Below, in pieces: positions 7,134-16,052 of a stretch of 40,972 nt of DNA. This stretch comes from Bacteroidetes bacterium QS_3_64_15. Its GTDB lineage: Bacteria; Bacteroidota; Rhodothermia; Rhodothermales; Salinibacteraceae. A program made the translations under genes and the position numbers. Under the pieces are notes generated by a model that saw only the letters and a list, made by a program, of their open reading frames with translations, searched no databases and was not told the DNA's origin. How positions within the stretch are numbered: the stretch's first letter is position 1; each line of letters starts with the position of its first letter. Where the stretch lies: contig PXTN01000023.1 of the NCBI GenBank assembly GCA_003022565.1, forward strand, positions 1-40,972. The letters run 5' to 3'.

Positions 7134-10100
7134 TCAGTACGCGTACTCGAAGAGCAGGTTGAGCTGCAGGGATTGCTGGTTGGTGCGGGAGCGGAGTCGC
7201 AGGTAGTCGGAAAGCCGGTACTCGAGAGTCACGTCCGGGATGAGCGCGGTGGACTGGATGGAACTTTGCGAGGAGGGAGTGAGGATGGGCTGATCGATCG
7301 ACGCGAAGAATCGCGGCGTTAGGTAGCGGCCCATGGTGAGGTAAGACGCCCCCTCTGTTCGCACGTCGAGCCGGACCACGTCCAAGCCGAGCTCGGTAGC
7401 GGCCAGGTTCTCGACGAAGGTGGAGGCCTGTCCCAGGGCCACTTGTGTGGCAAGACTGCCCCCTTCAGAGCCGCCGGTGAAGAGCTTGTCGGCCGGGCGT
7501 CCGGTGGCCAGATAGGAGAGGATGTCGCGCGTGCTCATCGGCGGCTCCGACGACAGCGACGGGGAGAGGTCGTCGGGACGACCGGAGAGCGACAGGGTGA
7601 TGCGGACCTCGGGGCTCTGGCTCCGCCGCGCCTGCTGGTCGTAGACCGCCGTCAGATCGAGGTAGGGCATGGCCGGATCGCCGTTGAACGTCATCGTCCC
7701 CGCCGTAATTTGGAACTCCTGCCCGAACTGGCGAAGCGTGCTGTGGCTCTCGACGGCCTCGATGGTGCCGAACACGCGCGCATTCTGATCGGGCTCTTTT
7801 TGCACGTCCAGGTTCCCCGTAAACTGCACGTTCATCTCAGGGGTGCTGGTGGAGCGGAACCACGTATCGCTCTGAATTCCCACGTTGAGATCCATGGCAA
7901 GGGCCGCGTAGGTATCGACCGTGGTCGTGTCGGCCGCGGAAAGGCGAAGCCCAAACCGCTCTTCGAGTGTCAACTGGTCCTGTGCGCCGAGCGACACCGT
8001 CGACAGTCCGGAGCCGCTCGCGGCGCGGACCTCGGCATAATGTATGCTTCCCTGCTTTACCTGCACGTCGCCCGCGAGCGACGGACGGCGAACGGTGCCG
8101 CGGAGTGTCATTGTGCCGTCGACCACGACGTGGCGATAGGCTGGCGTGTCGATGGCCAGGAAGTCGGAGGCGTCGAGCGTCAGGTCGTACTCGCCGACCG
8201 TAAGCTTTGGGAGTTTGATGAGGCCGTTCACCCGGAGGGAGCCGCCGTTGGAGGTGCGGACGCGGGCACTTTCGAGCGTCAGTTGGTTGTCCGAAAGCTG
8301 AAGGGTCGCTGTGCCGTTCCGGTAGGTGGTTTCGAGGGTGGGGAGGGTGGCCCCGGCGTCGGAGATCGACGCTGATCCCGAGAGCTCGGGCTGACCGAGC
8401 GTCCCGCGAATATCGGCGTCTGCAGTAAGGGTGCCAGTGATCGAATGCAGGGTGGCCGAGTCGAAGAAAGGATCCACCCAGTCGATGGGAAAGCCATCGG
8501 TGGAAGCCTCGAGCCGAACGGGCCGATCGGACACGTTCGCTGGGGAGGGGGCCTGGAGGCGAAGGTCCGCGGGCACCGAGCCGGCCACCGCCAACTCGCT
8601 TCCGTCCCGGTGCGTCAGTCGCGCATCAAGGGTCGCCTCGAGGTCTTTGTAGCCGATGTCCAGGCGAAGGGTCCCCACATCGTCCTCATCCGAGCGGAGG
8701 GCGAGGTCGAGGGTTCCGTCGAGCGTGGGGGCGGACGCGGCACCGCCAAGGCTCATCTGTCCCGTGGCGGTCCCATCGAGCCCGGAGAGGCCCAGCAGCG
8801 GGGCAAAGCCGCCGAGGCGCACCTGCTCCAAAGACGCTCGAAAATCCTGCGTGCCGCTCGGGTCTACGACCCCGTCGACCTCAATGTACTGCGCCCCGCT
8901 TTCCAGGCGCAGGTCGTCGACGCGATACGCGTTCCCGATACGGAGGGAGGTTTCCCGGGCGAGCGACCACTGGTCGGGGCCCAGGCGCGCGGTAAGCTGA
9001 TGGAGATGAATGTCCAGAGGCTCGGCCGCTGGCTGGAAGGAGGTTTCGAGACGGGCCTCGTGCTCCGAGTCCAGCTCCACGTCCGTCGATACATGGACCG
9101 TGGTCCCGTCATAGGTGGCCTGCAGGCGCGTCTGGGTGGCTGTGAGGTCGACCGCGGCGAGGTAGCCGGCGTCGACCTCAACCTCGAAGCGATCAATCAG
9201 CTGATCGGTGCCGCGCTGTCCCTTGAACGAACCCATTACGTCGCCGAGCCGGACGTCGTCGTAGAGCAATCCATCGAGCTCCACCGTCCCATCGAATTGC
9301 TGACCCCCCACTGGTCCGTAAACGTGGGCGTTCACCGTCCCTCGTTGGAGCCGCAGGGGGGAGACCCCCGCGAGGCGACCCAGCGACGCCGCGTCGGTGA
9401 CCGTTGCCTGCAGGTCGAAGTCCGAGGCGCCGGCCTGTTCGGTGAGCGCAACGGTCCCCTGGCCCCGCGCCTCCACCGCATTGGACTGAACCGTCAGGGT
9501 ATCGAGGCGGAGGAGTCCCCCGTCCACGGTTCCCGCGACCCTCGTCGTGTCGGCGCGAAGCTCGCCGACCTCCACGGAGTCGGCCGAGAAGCGCATCGAG
9601 GCCGACAGGCTGTCCAGCGCGGCCCCCCGGCCCTTCACGGACCACTGCGCAGCCCGGAGGCTGGACTGCAGGGAGTCGAGCCCGGCGAGGGCGTCGATGT
9701 CGAGGGTGCGGGCGGTGGTCGTGAGCGCGTAGCTGGGCGTGTGGTCGAGGCTGTCGAGGTGGCCGCGAAGCCGGAGCGAGCCCCCGGCCACGGCAAACTC
9801 CCCGTTGGCCTCCAGGCGGCCCTGCTCCGTGGTTGCCTCCAGGCGGCCCTCCGAGAGGAGGGCCCGGTTGATGGTGGATTCCCGGAGCGTCAGTTCGCCG
9901 GAAAGAGCGAGGTCGGACGGCGGTCCGCCGCGGGCGGTGAAGGTGAGTCCGCCGGAGAGACCAGTCGTGAGGCCGGACATGCCGGCCAAGGCGCCCAGAT
10001 CCAGGTCGTCAAACGTCGCGTCCGAGACGTCGTAGCGGGGCGTCGCGTCGAACGGGCGGGCCTCCACCGTGAGTTGCGTGCCGCCCTGTGGCGTGTCCAG

Positions 10101-12317
10101 CATCAGGGCAGATTGGAGCGTGCTGTCCCGGATTGTCGCGTCGAGGGACGCCTCCGAAATCTTCTGGCGGTTTATCCGGGAGGTGTCCAGCGTCAGGCGG
10201 GTGTCGAGCTGGAGGGTCTCGGGAGTCGTCCCCTGGACCCGACCCCGGAAAGAGCCCTGGAGGGCACTCGACTGGGTCGTATCCTGAAGGAACGGGCCGA
10301 TGTCGAGACGTCGGACGCGACCGTTTGTCACTTCGACGACGGGGACAGAGGCAAAGGGCCGTCCCGACGCCGAGAGGGACCATTCGCTCCCGTGGAGTCG
10401 GGCGTCGGCCTCTGCAGTGAGTCGGCCCTCGTCGAGGCGAGCCTCGGTGCTCAGGGACGACATCCGGTGTGGCCCGTACCGAGCATCCTGGATGGTGAGC
10501 GTGGCCCGGCCCTCCATCGTCGTCGGCGAAAAGCCCTGCCCCTCCCCCCGGAGAGCAGCTGTGACCCGACTCGCGGTCGTGTCGCCCATGAGCGCCGCCA
10601 CGTTTACGCCGTCGACCCGTGCGGTATCGAGAACGAACCGCTCCGAGCCGTCGAGGGCGGCCTGGCCGGCGACCTGCATTCGGCCCGTGGGGAAGCGCAG
10701 CGCCCCATCGGCCCGGAGGAGCTGGTCGGGGCCGAGAGCGGCCGAGAAGCGCCCGGACTCGATGACCTGAGCGCCGACCCGCGAGTCCGCCAGGGTCGCG
10801 TCGAGTTCGTACCGGGCGGAGTCGGTCGTGAGCGATTGCCCCGTGAACTGTGCGGTGGCCGTGATCGTCCCGTCAATGCCGGCGTCGGGCGCGACCGTCG
10901 CCAGCGACAGATCGCGGACCTGCGTCGACAGGTCTGCCGACGGCGCGGCGTCGAAGGGGCGCGCCGTGCCGTCCACGGAGAGTCCGATGCCGTTCAGCGT
11001 CCCGTTCAGATCCACTTCGGCGGTGCCGTCCCGAACGGTTGATTGCAGGGCGACTTCCGACACGGGCACGCCGTAGAGTCGGCTGTCGGTGATCTCGGCC
11101 TGCATGCTGCCGTTCAGCGCGTCGAGCGCCGGGCCCTCCAGGGTGCCGTCGACGCTGGCGGTAATGGTGGTTTCGGCGGAGTCGGGCGTCCCGATGAGAC
11201 TCGTGGCAAGACGACGTAGATCAGCGTCGAGTTGGTAGTGGAGCGGCGGGCCCTCAGGGATCGTCTCGGTCCGCGGGGTGGCCTCGGCCTCGACCGTCAG
11301 GCGCCCCCCGTCGCGGACGCGGGCCTTCGTCGTGAGGGACAGGCGCTGGCCCGAGCCGGTCAGACGGGCCTTCAGGTTGATGGCTTCGCGGGGATCCACG
11401 GCCAGTGTGGGAGCGAACGCCGTCAGGTCCCCGAGGACCAGCGGGGTCGCCCGGAGGGAGAGCGCGACGTCGTCCAGCGTATCGTAGGGCCCCACCGGGA
11501 GGCGGGCAACGCCGTGGCCGCGCACGTCGCTCCGGGGAGACGTGAGCCGGAGCGTATCGATCCGGAGCTGGCTGGACGAGAGGGCGCCCCGGGCGGCCAG
11601 TCGAAGATCCGTCGTGTCGGCGGGAAGCTGCCCCCGAAGGCCGAGCGTGTCGAGACGGCCTCCGATTGAGGGCCCGAATTCCAGGGCCTCAACCCGCAGA
11701 TCCAGGTCGTGGACGCGGGCCGTCGAGTCCCGTCCCTCCGCGTAAAAGTCTGCGGCAAACCGTCCGTCGGTCAGCCGCAGCCGGTCAATCTGAATCGGCA
11801 TGCCCGCACTCGTGTCGTCCGGCGCTTCTTTCGCGATGGGGGCCAGGCGGACCCAGTCCCAGGACGAGTCGGGGGCCTGGCGCATCGTCACCGAGGGGTC
11901 GCTCAGGGACACCGCGGTCAGGTGCAAACGGCCGTGAAGCAACGCGCCCAGTCGATACTGCACCGCAAGCGTGTCGACGTGGGCCATTCGGGTCGACGAG
12001 GCCGACGCGCTGTCTGGTCGGGCAAGGGATACGTTCGTCAGGCGGAGCGAGCGCACCCAGCTTCCCGACGCCCGGTCGACGGTCAGGGTCGTGTTCGGCA
12101 TCGGGTTGAACTGCCGCGCGAGAAACTGCGCGGCGGCGGTGGCGCCTGTCTCCGTCTGCAGCACGAGCAGCACGAGCCCGGCGAGCAGCACCGCCGTTCC
12201 CACCAGGCCGCCCAGGCCCCACAGTACGCGCCGTCCCCAGCGCCGGAGGGCTGAGGGGGAGGCCTCATCGGGGGAGGAGGCAGGGTCCGGACCGGAGACG
12301 GAAGGCGAGTCGGTCAC
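7134..12317 (-). CDS. tamB: TamB-like translocation/assembly module protein (DUF490)
   Basis: A 1727-residue AsmA-superfamily protein that spans the periplasm as a long beta-groove. In proteobacteria TamB works with TamA in outer-membrane protein assembly and envelope lipid transport. There is one N-terminal membrane anchor (~residues 32-54: VLWGLGGLVGTAVLLAGLVLL). A very long repetitive beta-rich middle follows, with many short strands of the type 'LxLxGxx', and then the DUF490 C-terminus (DLSPSLSSEPPMSTRDILSYL, ending LNLLFEYAY). It is longer than E. coli TamB (1259 aa), as is common for this clade. The start is GTG at 12317. The Omp85 gene lies 206 bp upstream on the same strand, and the structured repeat copy B sits between them. 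Long opposite-strand frames here, including one of 865 codons, are shadows of high-GC coding. Confidence 0.93.
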   Translation of the reverse strand: MTDSPSVSGPDPASSPDEASPSALRRWGRRVLWGLGGLVGTAVLLAGLVLLVLQTETGATAAAQFLARQFNPMPNTTLTVDRASGSWVRSLRLTNVSLARPDSASASSTRMAHVDTLAVQYRLGALLHGRLHLTAVSLSDPSVTMRQAPDSSWDWVRLAPIAKEAPDDTSAGMPIQIDRLRLTDGRFAADFYAEGRDSTARVHDLDLRVEALEFGPSIGGRLDTLGLRGQLPADTTDLRLAARGALSSSQLRIDTLRLTSPRSDVRGHGVARLPVGPYDTLDDVALSLRATPLVLGDLTAFAPTLAVDPREAINLKARLTGSGQRLSLTTKARVRDGGRLTVEAEATPRTETIPEGPPLHYQLDADLRRLATSLIGTPDSAETTITASVDGTLEGPALDALNGSMQAEITDSRLYGVPVSEVALQSTVRDGTAEVDLNGTLNGIGLSVDGTARPFDAAPSADLSTQVRDLSLATVAPDAGIDGTITATAQFTGQSLTTDSARYELDATLADSRVGAQVIESGRFSAALGPDQLLRADGALRFPTGRMQVAGQAALDGSERFVLDTARVDGVNVAALMGDTTASRVTAALRGEGQGFSPTTMEGRATLTIQDARYGPHRMSSLSTEARLDEGRLTAEADARLHGSEWSLSASGRPFASVPVVEVTNGRVRRLDIGPFLQDTTQSSALQGSFRGRVQGTTPETLQLDTRLTLDTSRINRQKISEASLDATIRDSTLQSALMLDTPQGGTQLTVEARPFDATPRYDVSDATFDDLDLGALAGMSGLTTGLSGGLTFTARGGPPSDLALSGELTLRESTINRALLSEGRLEATTEQGRLEANGEFAVAGGSLRLRGHLDSLDHTPSYALTTTARTLDIDALAGLDSLQSSLRAAQWSVKGRGAALDSLSASMRFSADSVEVGELRADTTRVAGTVDGGLLRLDTLTVQSNAVEARGQGTVALTEQAGASDFDLQATVTDAASLGRLAGVSPLRLQRGTVNAHVYGPVGGQQFDGTVELDGLLYDDVRLGDVMGSFKGQRGTDQLIDRFEVEVDAGYLAAVDLTATQTRLQATYDGTTVHVSTDVELDSEHEARLETSFQPAAEPLDIHLHQLTARLGPDQWSLARETSLRIGNAYRVDDLRLESGAQYIEVDGVVDPSGTQDFRASLEQVRLGGFAPLLGLSGLDGTATGQMSLGGAASAPTLDGTLDLALRSDEDDVGTLRLDIGYKDLEATLDARLTHRDGSELAVAGSVPADLRLQAPSPANVSDRPVRLEASTDGFPIDWVDPFFDSATLHSITGTLTADADIRGTLGQPELSGSASISDAGATLPTLETTYRNGTATLQLSDNQLTLESARVRTSNGGSLRVNGLIKLPKLTVGEYDLTLDASDFLAIDTPAYRHVVVDGTMTLRGTVRRPSLAGDVQVKQGSIHYAEVRAASGSGLSTVSLGAQDQLTLEERFGLRLSAADTTTVDTYAALAMDLNVGIQSDTWFRSTSTPEMNVQFTGNLDVQKEPDQNARVFGTIEAVESHSTLRQFGQEFQITAGTMTFNGDPAMPYLDLTAVYDQQARRSQSPEVRITLSLSGRPDDLSPSLSSEPPMSTRDILSYLATGRPADKLFTGGSEGGSLATQVALGQASTFVENLAATELGLDVVRLDVRTEGASYLTMGRYLTPRFFASIDQPILTPSSQSSIQSTALIPDVTLEYRLSDYLRLRSRTNQQSLQLNLLFEYAY

Positions 12318-12355
12318 AGCAGGAACAAGAGGAGAGAGGGGAGGATCGGTGCTTC

Positions 12356-12517
12356 AGAAGCTGTTTGGCGGACGCTCTGTGGCCTGCGACTTCGTGGATC
12401 TCGCGCAAAAAGGCTTCTTCGCTCACCCGGTAGCACCGCTACAGGGTTCGTTTGAGCACCTTTTTGCGGCTTCGCCCACTGTGTCTCGGCTGAACATCAA
12501 TCCACCAAACAGCTTCT
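12356..12517 (-). repeat. Structured inverted-terminal repeat element, copy B
   Basis: Homologue of 954-1120 in the opposite orientation. Terminal arms 12356-12372 and 12501-12517 pair with one mismatch. The internal stem is CGCAAAAAGG/CCTTTTTGCG, where copy A has TGCAGAACGG/CCGTTCTGCA. The central hairpin is GTAGC-GGT-GCTAC, where copy A has GTAGT-GG-ACTAC. In the outer stem one C-G pair of copy A is G-C here. It lies six bases past the tamA-like stop codon and 38 bases before the tamB GTG, so it would be part of any tamA-tamB transcript. Confidence 0.8.
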
Positions 12518-12523
12518 CAGCGA

Positions 12524-14818
12524 TTAAAATGACCGCCCAATGCCGAAGTGGATCCGGAAGCGTCGGATGAAGCGAGTATCAACGTCCGACACAGGTCTCG
12601 GAGTGTCGCCCTGCACGGCCGCTCCCACGTCCTTCGCCGTGCGCAGGTCCAGAGCGTCGGGCGTCAGCTTGTGGGCCAGGTCGATCCGAAGAAAGCCGAA
12701 GGGGGTCTGGTATCGGAGTCCAGCGCCGGCCCCGACCAGAAATTGGGAGGGGGCCGTACTGACGCGCTTCCCGCTCGGGTCCGTGAGGGCGACTCCGGAT
12801 GGAGGCGTCAGATCTAGAGATCCGGCCGTCAGGTAGGCCCCATCCACAAACGCAGCGGTGCGCCAGTCGGACCCAAGCCCGGGTAGGGGGAAGCGTGCCT
12901 CCACGCTCGCGCCGATTTTGGCCCGGGCCCCGATGGGCCGATACACAAACCCCTCTCGGCGTACCGAGGACTCTCGAAGAACCTTCCCTCCGGCAAGACG
13001 AGACGCCCACCCCCGCACGTCGCTCCCGCCGCCGGCGTAGAAGAGGTAGTCGGAGAAGCGATTCTGGTACACTCGACTCTGCTGGAGCTCCTCATCAGAC
13101 GGAGATCCGGGCAGGGTGAGGTTGGACCGGCTCTCCCCAAACGGCCGCAGTGTCCCGGCAAACACTCGCCCCGCCACCTCGACGTACTCGGAGAGGGGCA
13201 GGTAGCCGCTCAGTTCGCCGCTCAGCTTCACGAATTCCACCCCCGACTCAAAGAAATAGCCCCCCAACTGAATGGTGGGGCGGACGATGTACCCCTTCGT
13301 GGGGCTGATAAAGTCGTCGGCGTCCCCGAACGTCCCGTTCACGGTGAAAATGCTCTTGTTGAAAGGGGCGTCCCCTGTGCCCAGGGGCGCTTCGGCCCGA
13401 GCGCTGTCCCGGCTGCCCGGCGCTGAAAACTGCCGGGTGCGGCTGACCGAGTGCTGCAGCGAGAGCGTCCGGTAGGGGAGAAAGTCGTAGACCAGGGTCG
13501 AGTTGAGCCCGTACTGTCGCTCGTTGAGATTCAAGAAGCGATTGGGGTTCGGCGCGAGGGTCGGGTTCAGTCGCTCCTGCACGAAGGGGGCCACGGAGCC
13601 GGAAAGGGCTTCCGAAAACAGGTACGGCTGTCGGAGGGTCACCGAGGCGCGGAACCGACGGCTGAGGGCCTGCGACGATCGGGTAAGAAAGTTCGAGAAG
13701 AAGGTTGGGGGATTTTCGGGGAGTCCCGTCTCGGCCGTCAGGTTGACGATGAAGGTGCGGGCGTTTCCGAGAAAGTTGCGGTGGCGCCAACTGCCCTCGA
13801 GCCGCGCGCCCGAACGCGTGTCGTACCCCACCTGGCCGGAGTACGCCCGGATCTCCGTCTCCCGGACCCGATAGCGCACCGCGACGGTGCTGTCGCGAGG
13901 CTGGTTTGGCACGTCGGCCAGGGCCACCCGAAAGAGGTCGAGGTTGAATAGCTTTCGCTGCCCCTCCCGCACGGCATCGGCCGAAAAGCGATCGTCCACC
14001 GAGAACGGCAGTTCCCGCAGAATAATCGGGTCGTTGATCGATTCGTTACCCTCGATTCGAATCTCGGACACCACGCCGCGAGGCCCCGGGTCCGCGAAAA
14101 CGGTCAGGTCAGCGGCATACTGGATCGTATCCACCGCCGTGCGGACCTCGGCGAAGGCGTATCCGCGGCTTCGGAGCCAGGACTGAATCTGGTCCTCGAT
14201 CTGCGTGCGCTTGAAATCGGTGTAGCGGCCCTCAGTCTGCAGGGTCTCGTCCCGGTAACGCGTCCACGCATCGCGCAGGTCGTCCGGCAACGCCGTCTCG
14301 ATCGCCGTGGTATCCCCGGTGGTCAAAAACTGGGTATTCCGGATCTGTATCGAAGGCCCCTCCCGGATGGTAAAGATGACGTGGATTTGATTGCTTGAGG
14401 TATCGAGTTGCGTAGCCGGATAGTCAACCTCGGGCGTGGGAAACCCGTTCTGCCGGTAGAATTGACGCAGGCGGACGACATCCTTCTGGAGGGTCACTGG
14501 ATCGAACGGGAATCGATGTCGCTGCACGCCCGGCAGAAACGCGAACAGGTTCCGCAGGTGGGCGAGCACTCCGGGGGCGGCCGTCGCAATTTGCTCCTGG
14601 AGCCGACTCGTCTCGAAGGTCTGCTGGTCCATGAACCGGTACGAGACCTCCTGGACTGTGGTGTTGCTGTTTGCGGCCCACAGCGGCGCCTGAGCAGCGG
14701 CCTTGGGGGGGGCGCCCCCCACGAAGCCGGTCAGCAGTGCGGCGAGCAGGAGGCCGGGGGAGCAAACGGGACGATTGGGAGCAAACGAGTGGGGGAGCAC
14801 CGTGGACGAGACGTGCAA
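12524..14818 (-). CDS. Omp85-family outer-membrane protein (TamA/BamA-like)
   Basis: A 764-residue outer-membrane barrel of the Omp85 superfamily. A Sec signal (LLLAALLTGFVGGAPPKAAAQA, ~residues 23-44) is followed by POTRA-type repeats (~55-340; for example DVVRLRQFYRQNGFPTPEVDY and GVVSEIRIEGNESINDPIIL) and a C-terminal 16-strand-type barrel ending in Phe (FRIHFGIGRSF), the usual recognition signal for barrel insertion. The TTG at 14818 is the first possible start of the open frame; a GTG at 14800 is an alternative. Both leave the signal peptide complete. Its place directly before the TamB-like gene suggests a TamA role, although BamA-like architecture cannot be excluded without comparing POTRA counts. 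Confidence 0.88.
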   Translation of the reverse strand: MHVSSTVLPHSFAPNRPVCSPGLLLAALLTGFVGGAPPKAAAQAPLWAANSNTTVQEVSYRFMDQQTFETSRLQEQIATAAPGVLAHLRNLFAFLPGVQRHRFPFDPVTLQKDVVRLRQFYRQNGFPTPEVDYPATQLDTSSNQIHVIFTIREGPSIQIRNTQFLTTGDTTAIETALPDDLRDAWTRYRDETLQTEGRYTDFKRTQIEDQIQSWLRSRGYAFAEVRTAVDTIQYAADLTVFADPGPRGVVSEIRIEGNESINDPIILRELPFSVDDRFSADAVREGQRKLFNLDLFRVALADVPNQPRDSTVAVRYRVRETEIRAYSGQVGYDTRSGARLEGSWRHRNFLGNARTFIVNLTAETGLPENPPTFFSNFLTRSSQALSRRFRASVTLRQPYLFSEALSGSVAPFVQERLNPTLAPNPNRFLNLNERQYGLNSTLVYDFLPYRTLSLQHSVSRTRQFSAPGSRDSARAEAPLGTGDAPFNKSIFTVNGTFGDADDFISPTKGYIVRPTIQLGGYFFESGVEFVKLSGELSGYLPLSEYVEVAGRVFAGTLRPFGESRSNLTLPGSPSDEELQQSRVYQNRFSDYLFYAGGGSDVRGWASRLAGGKVLRESSVRREGFVYRPIGARAKIGASVEARFPLPGLGSDWRTAAFVDGAYLTAGSLDLTPPSGVALTDPSGKRVSTAPSQFLVGAGAGLRYQTPFGFLRIDLAHKLTPDALDLRTAKDVGAAVQGDTPRPVSDVDTRFIRRFRIHFGIGRSF

Positions 14819-14902
14819 TCGATGGGCGGAAACGAATCGTGTGCTGGGCGCCCGCGACGGTCCTGCGAGGGGGACGACGACGAAGGGGAAGAGGAAGGGG
14901 GC

Positions 14903-15997
14903 CTACACGCGTCGGGCGGGTGGAGCGTGCTCGTCAGATCCGTCTTCAGCGTCCACGTCGGCCTCCTCGCCCGCGTCATTGTTCGGAGCCAGAGAGTTCA
15001 GTTGTGTCGGCAGCTCCGCGCCGGGCAGGTCCCCGGCGGTGATGTGTCGATGCTCGCGAAGCGACGCGACGACGGCCCCAAGCATCAGTACGATTCCGGA
15101 GTAGTAAACCCAGAATACGAATGCCACGATGAGCCCGAACGTACTGCCGAGGGCTTCGGTCCCGGTTCCGTATCCGACGTACGTGGCGTAAAACGCGAAG
15201 GCCTGCTTGGCGGCCTCCCACAGGACGGCGGCGAGGAGAGCTCCGACGAGAGCACTTCGCATTCGCGGATGCGGCTTTGGCACAAAGTAGTAGAGTTGAA
15301 AAAACATGGCCGTCGTGAGGAGGAGGGGAAGGAGAAGCCCCGTAATCCAGACGGCGCTCTTCCACAGCCATTGAATCAACCGCTCCGGTCCGATGGCCTG
15401 AGCGATGATCACGTCGTTGACGAAGGGGGGCACGAACATCGATAGCCCGACCGTCAGAAGAAAGAGAATGCCGACCTGGATCACCATTCGAACGTCGAAC
15501 AGGTAGCCCCACCAGAGCGAGCGTTGCTCGTGCCAGGTCTGCTCAAAGGCATTGCTGACGGCAATCCGCAGGGTGATAAACAGCGACATGGCCGAGAGGA
15601 ACAGGCCAATGCCGCCGATGCCTACGATGGTTGCGCTGGCATCCTGAAGCTGCATGAGGAAGTCGATGAGCTGCTGGCTGTGGGTGCCTGGAAGGAGCTC
15701 CCGAATGAACCGGGTGACGGCGGCGAACGCATCGTTTCCTTGGAGGGCGCGGCCCATAATGCCCGTGGCGAGAATGATGATGGGGACGATCGTCACGAGG
15801 ACCTTGAAGGCAATGGCCTGCGCCCAAAGGAAGACGTTTTTGTCCGTCAGCTCCAGGTAGAGTCCGTAACTGTAGTATTTTGCGGTCGCCCACAGATCCG
15901 ACAACGCCTTCCGGACGGAATGTGGGAGCTCGATCCTGGAGAACATGCGATCGGGTAGAATCGCGTCTGCAAATGGCACTTTTACTTTCCGCTCCAT
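14903..15997 (-). CDS. YihY/BrkB-family integral membrane protein
   Basis: A 364-residue inner-membrane protein of the YihY/virulence-factor-BrkB family, once misannotated as RNase BN. About six membrane segments are visible (for example AIAFKVLVTIVPIIILATGIM, GILFLLTVGLSMFVPPFV, LLLPLLLTTAMFFQLYYFVP, and a final FVFWVYYSGIVLMLGAVVASL). The hallmark PHPRMRSALVGALLAA precedes the last segments. The C-terminus (~330-364) is a charged, acidic cytoplasmic tail. The biochemical role is not established; links to permeability or export have been suggested for homologues. The ATG at 15997 opens the conserved cytoplasmic N-terminus. It lies 55 bp after the barrel-protein gene and 84 bp before the Omp85 gene, all on the same strand. 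Confidence 0.9.
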   Translation of the reverse strand: MERKVKVPFADAILPDRMFSRIELPHSVRKALSDLWATAKYYSYGLYLELTDKNVFLWAQAIAFKVLVTIVPIIILATGIMGRALQGNDAFAAVTRFIRELLPGTHSQQLIDFLMQLQDASATIVGIGGIGLFLSAMSLFITLRIAVSNAFEQTWHEQRSLWWGYLFDVRMVIQVGILFLLTVGLSMFVPPFVNDVIIAQAIGPERLIQWLWKSAVWITGLLLPLLLTTAMFFQLYYFVPKPHPRMRSALVGALLAAVLWEAAKQAFAFYATYVGYGTGTEALGSTFGLIVAFVFWVYYSGIVLMLGAVVASLREHRHITAGDLPGAELPTQLNSLAPNNDAGEEADVDAEDGSDEHAPPARRV

Positions 15998-16052
15998 TCG
16001 TACCTGTCAGGGCTGTGCAGTGGTTCCTCTCAAGCCCCGCAGCACCCCTCAT

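Noticed and set aside
8445-11042. An 865-codon open frame on the plus strand opposite tamB
   Set aside because: It is antisense to a well-supported beta-rich protein; its sequence is Gly/Arg/Val-rich with no domain motifs, as expected for a shadow of high-GC codon bias.
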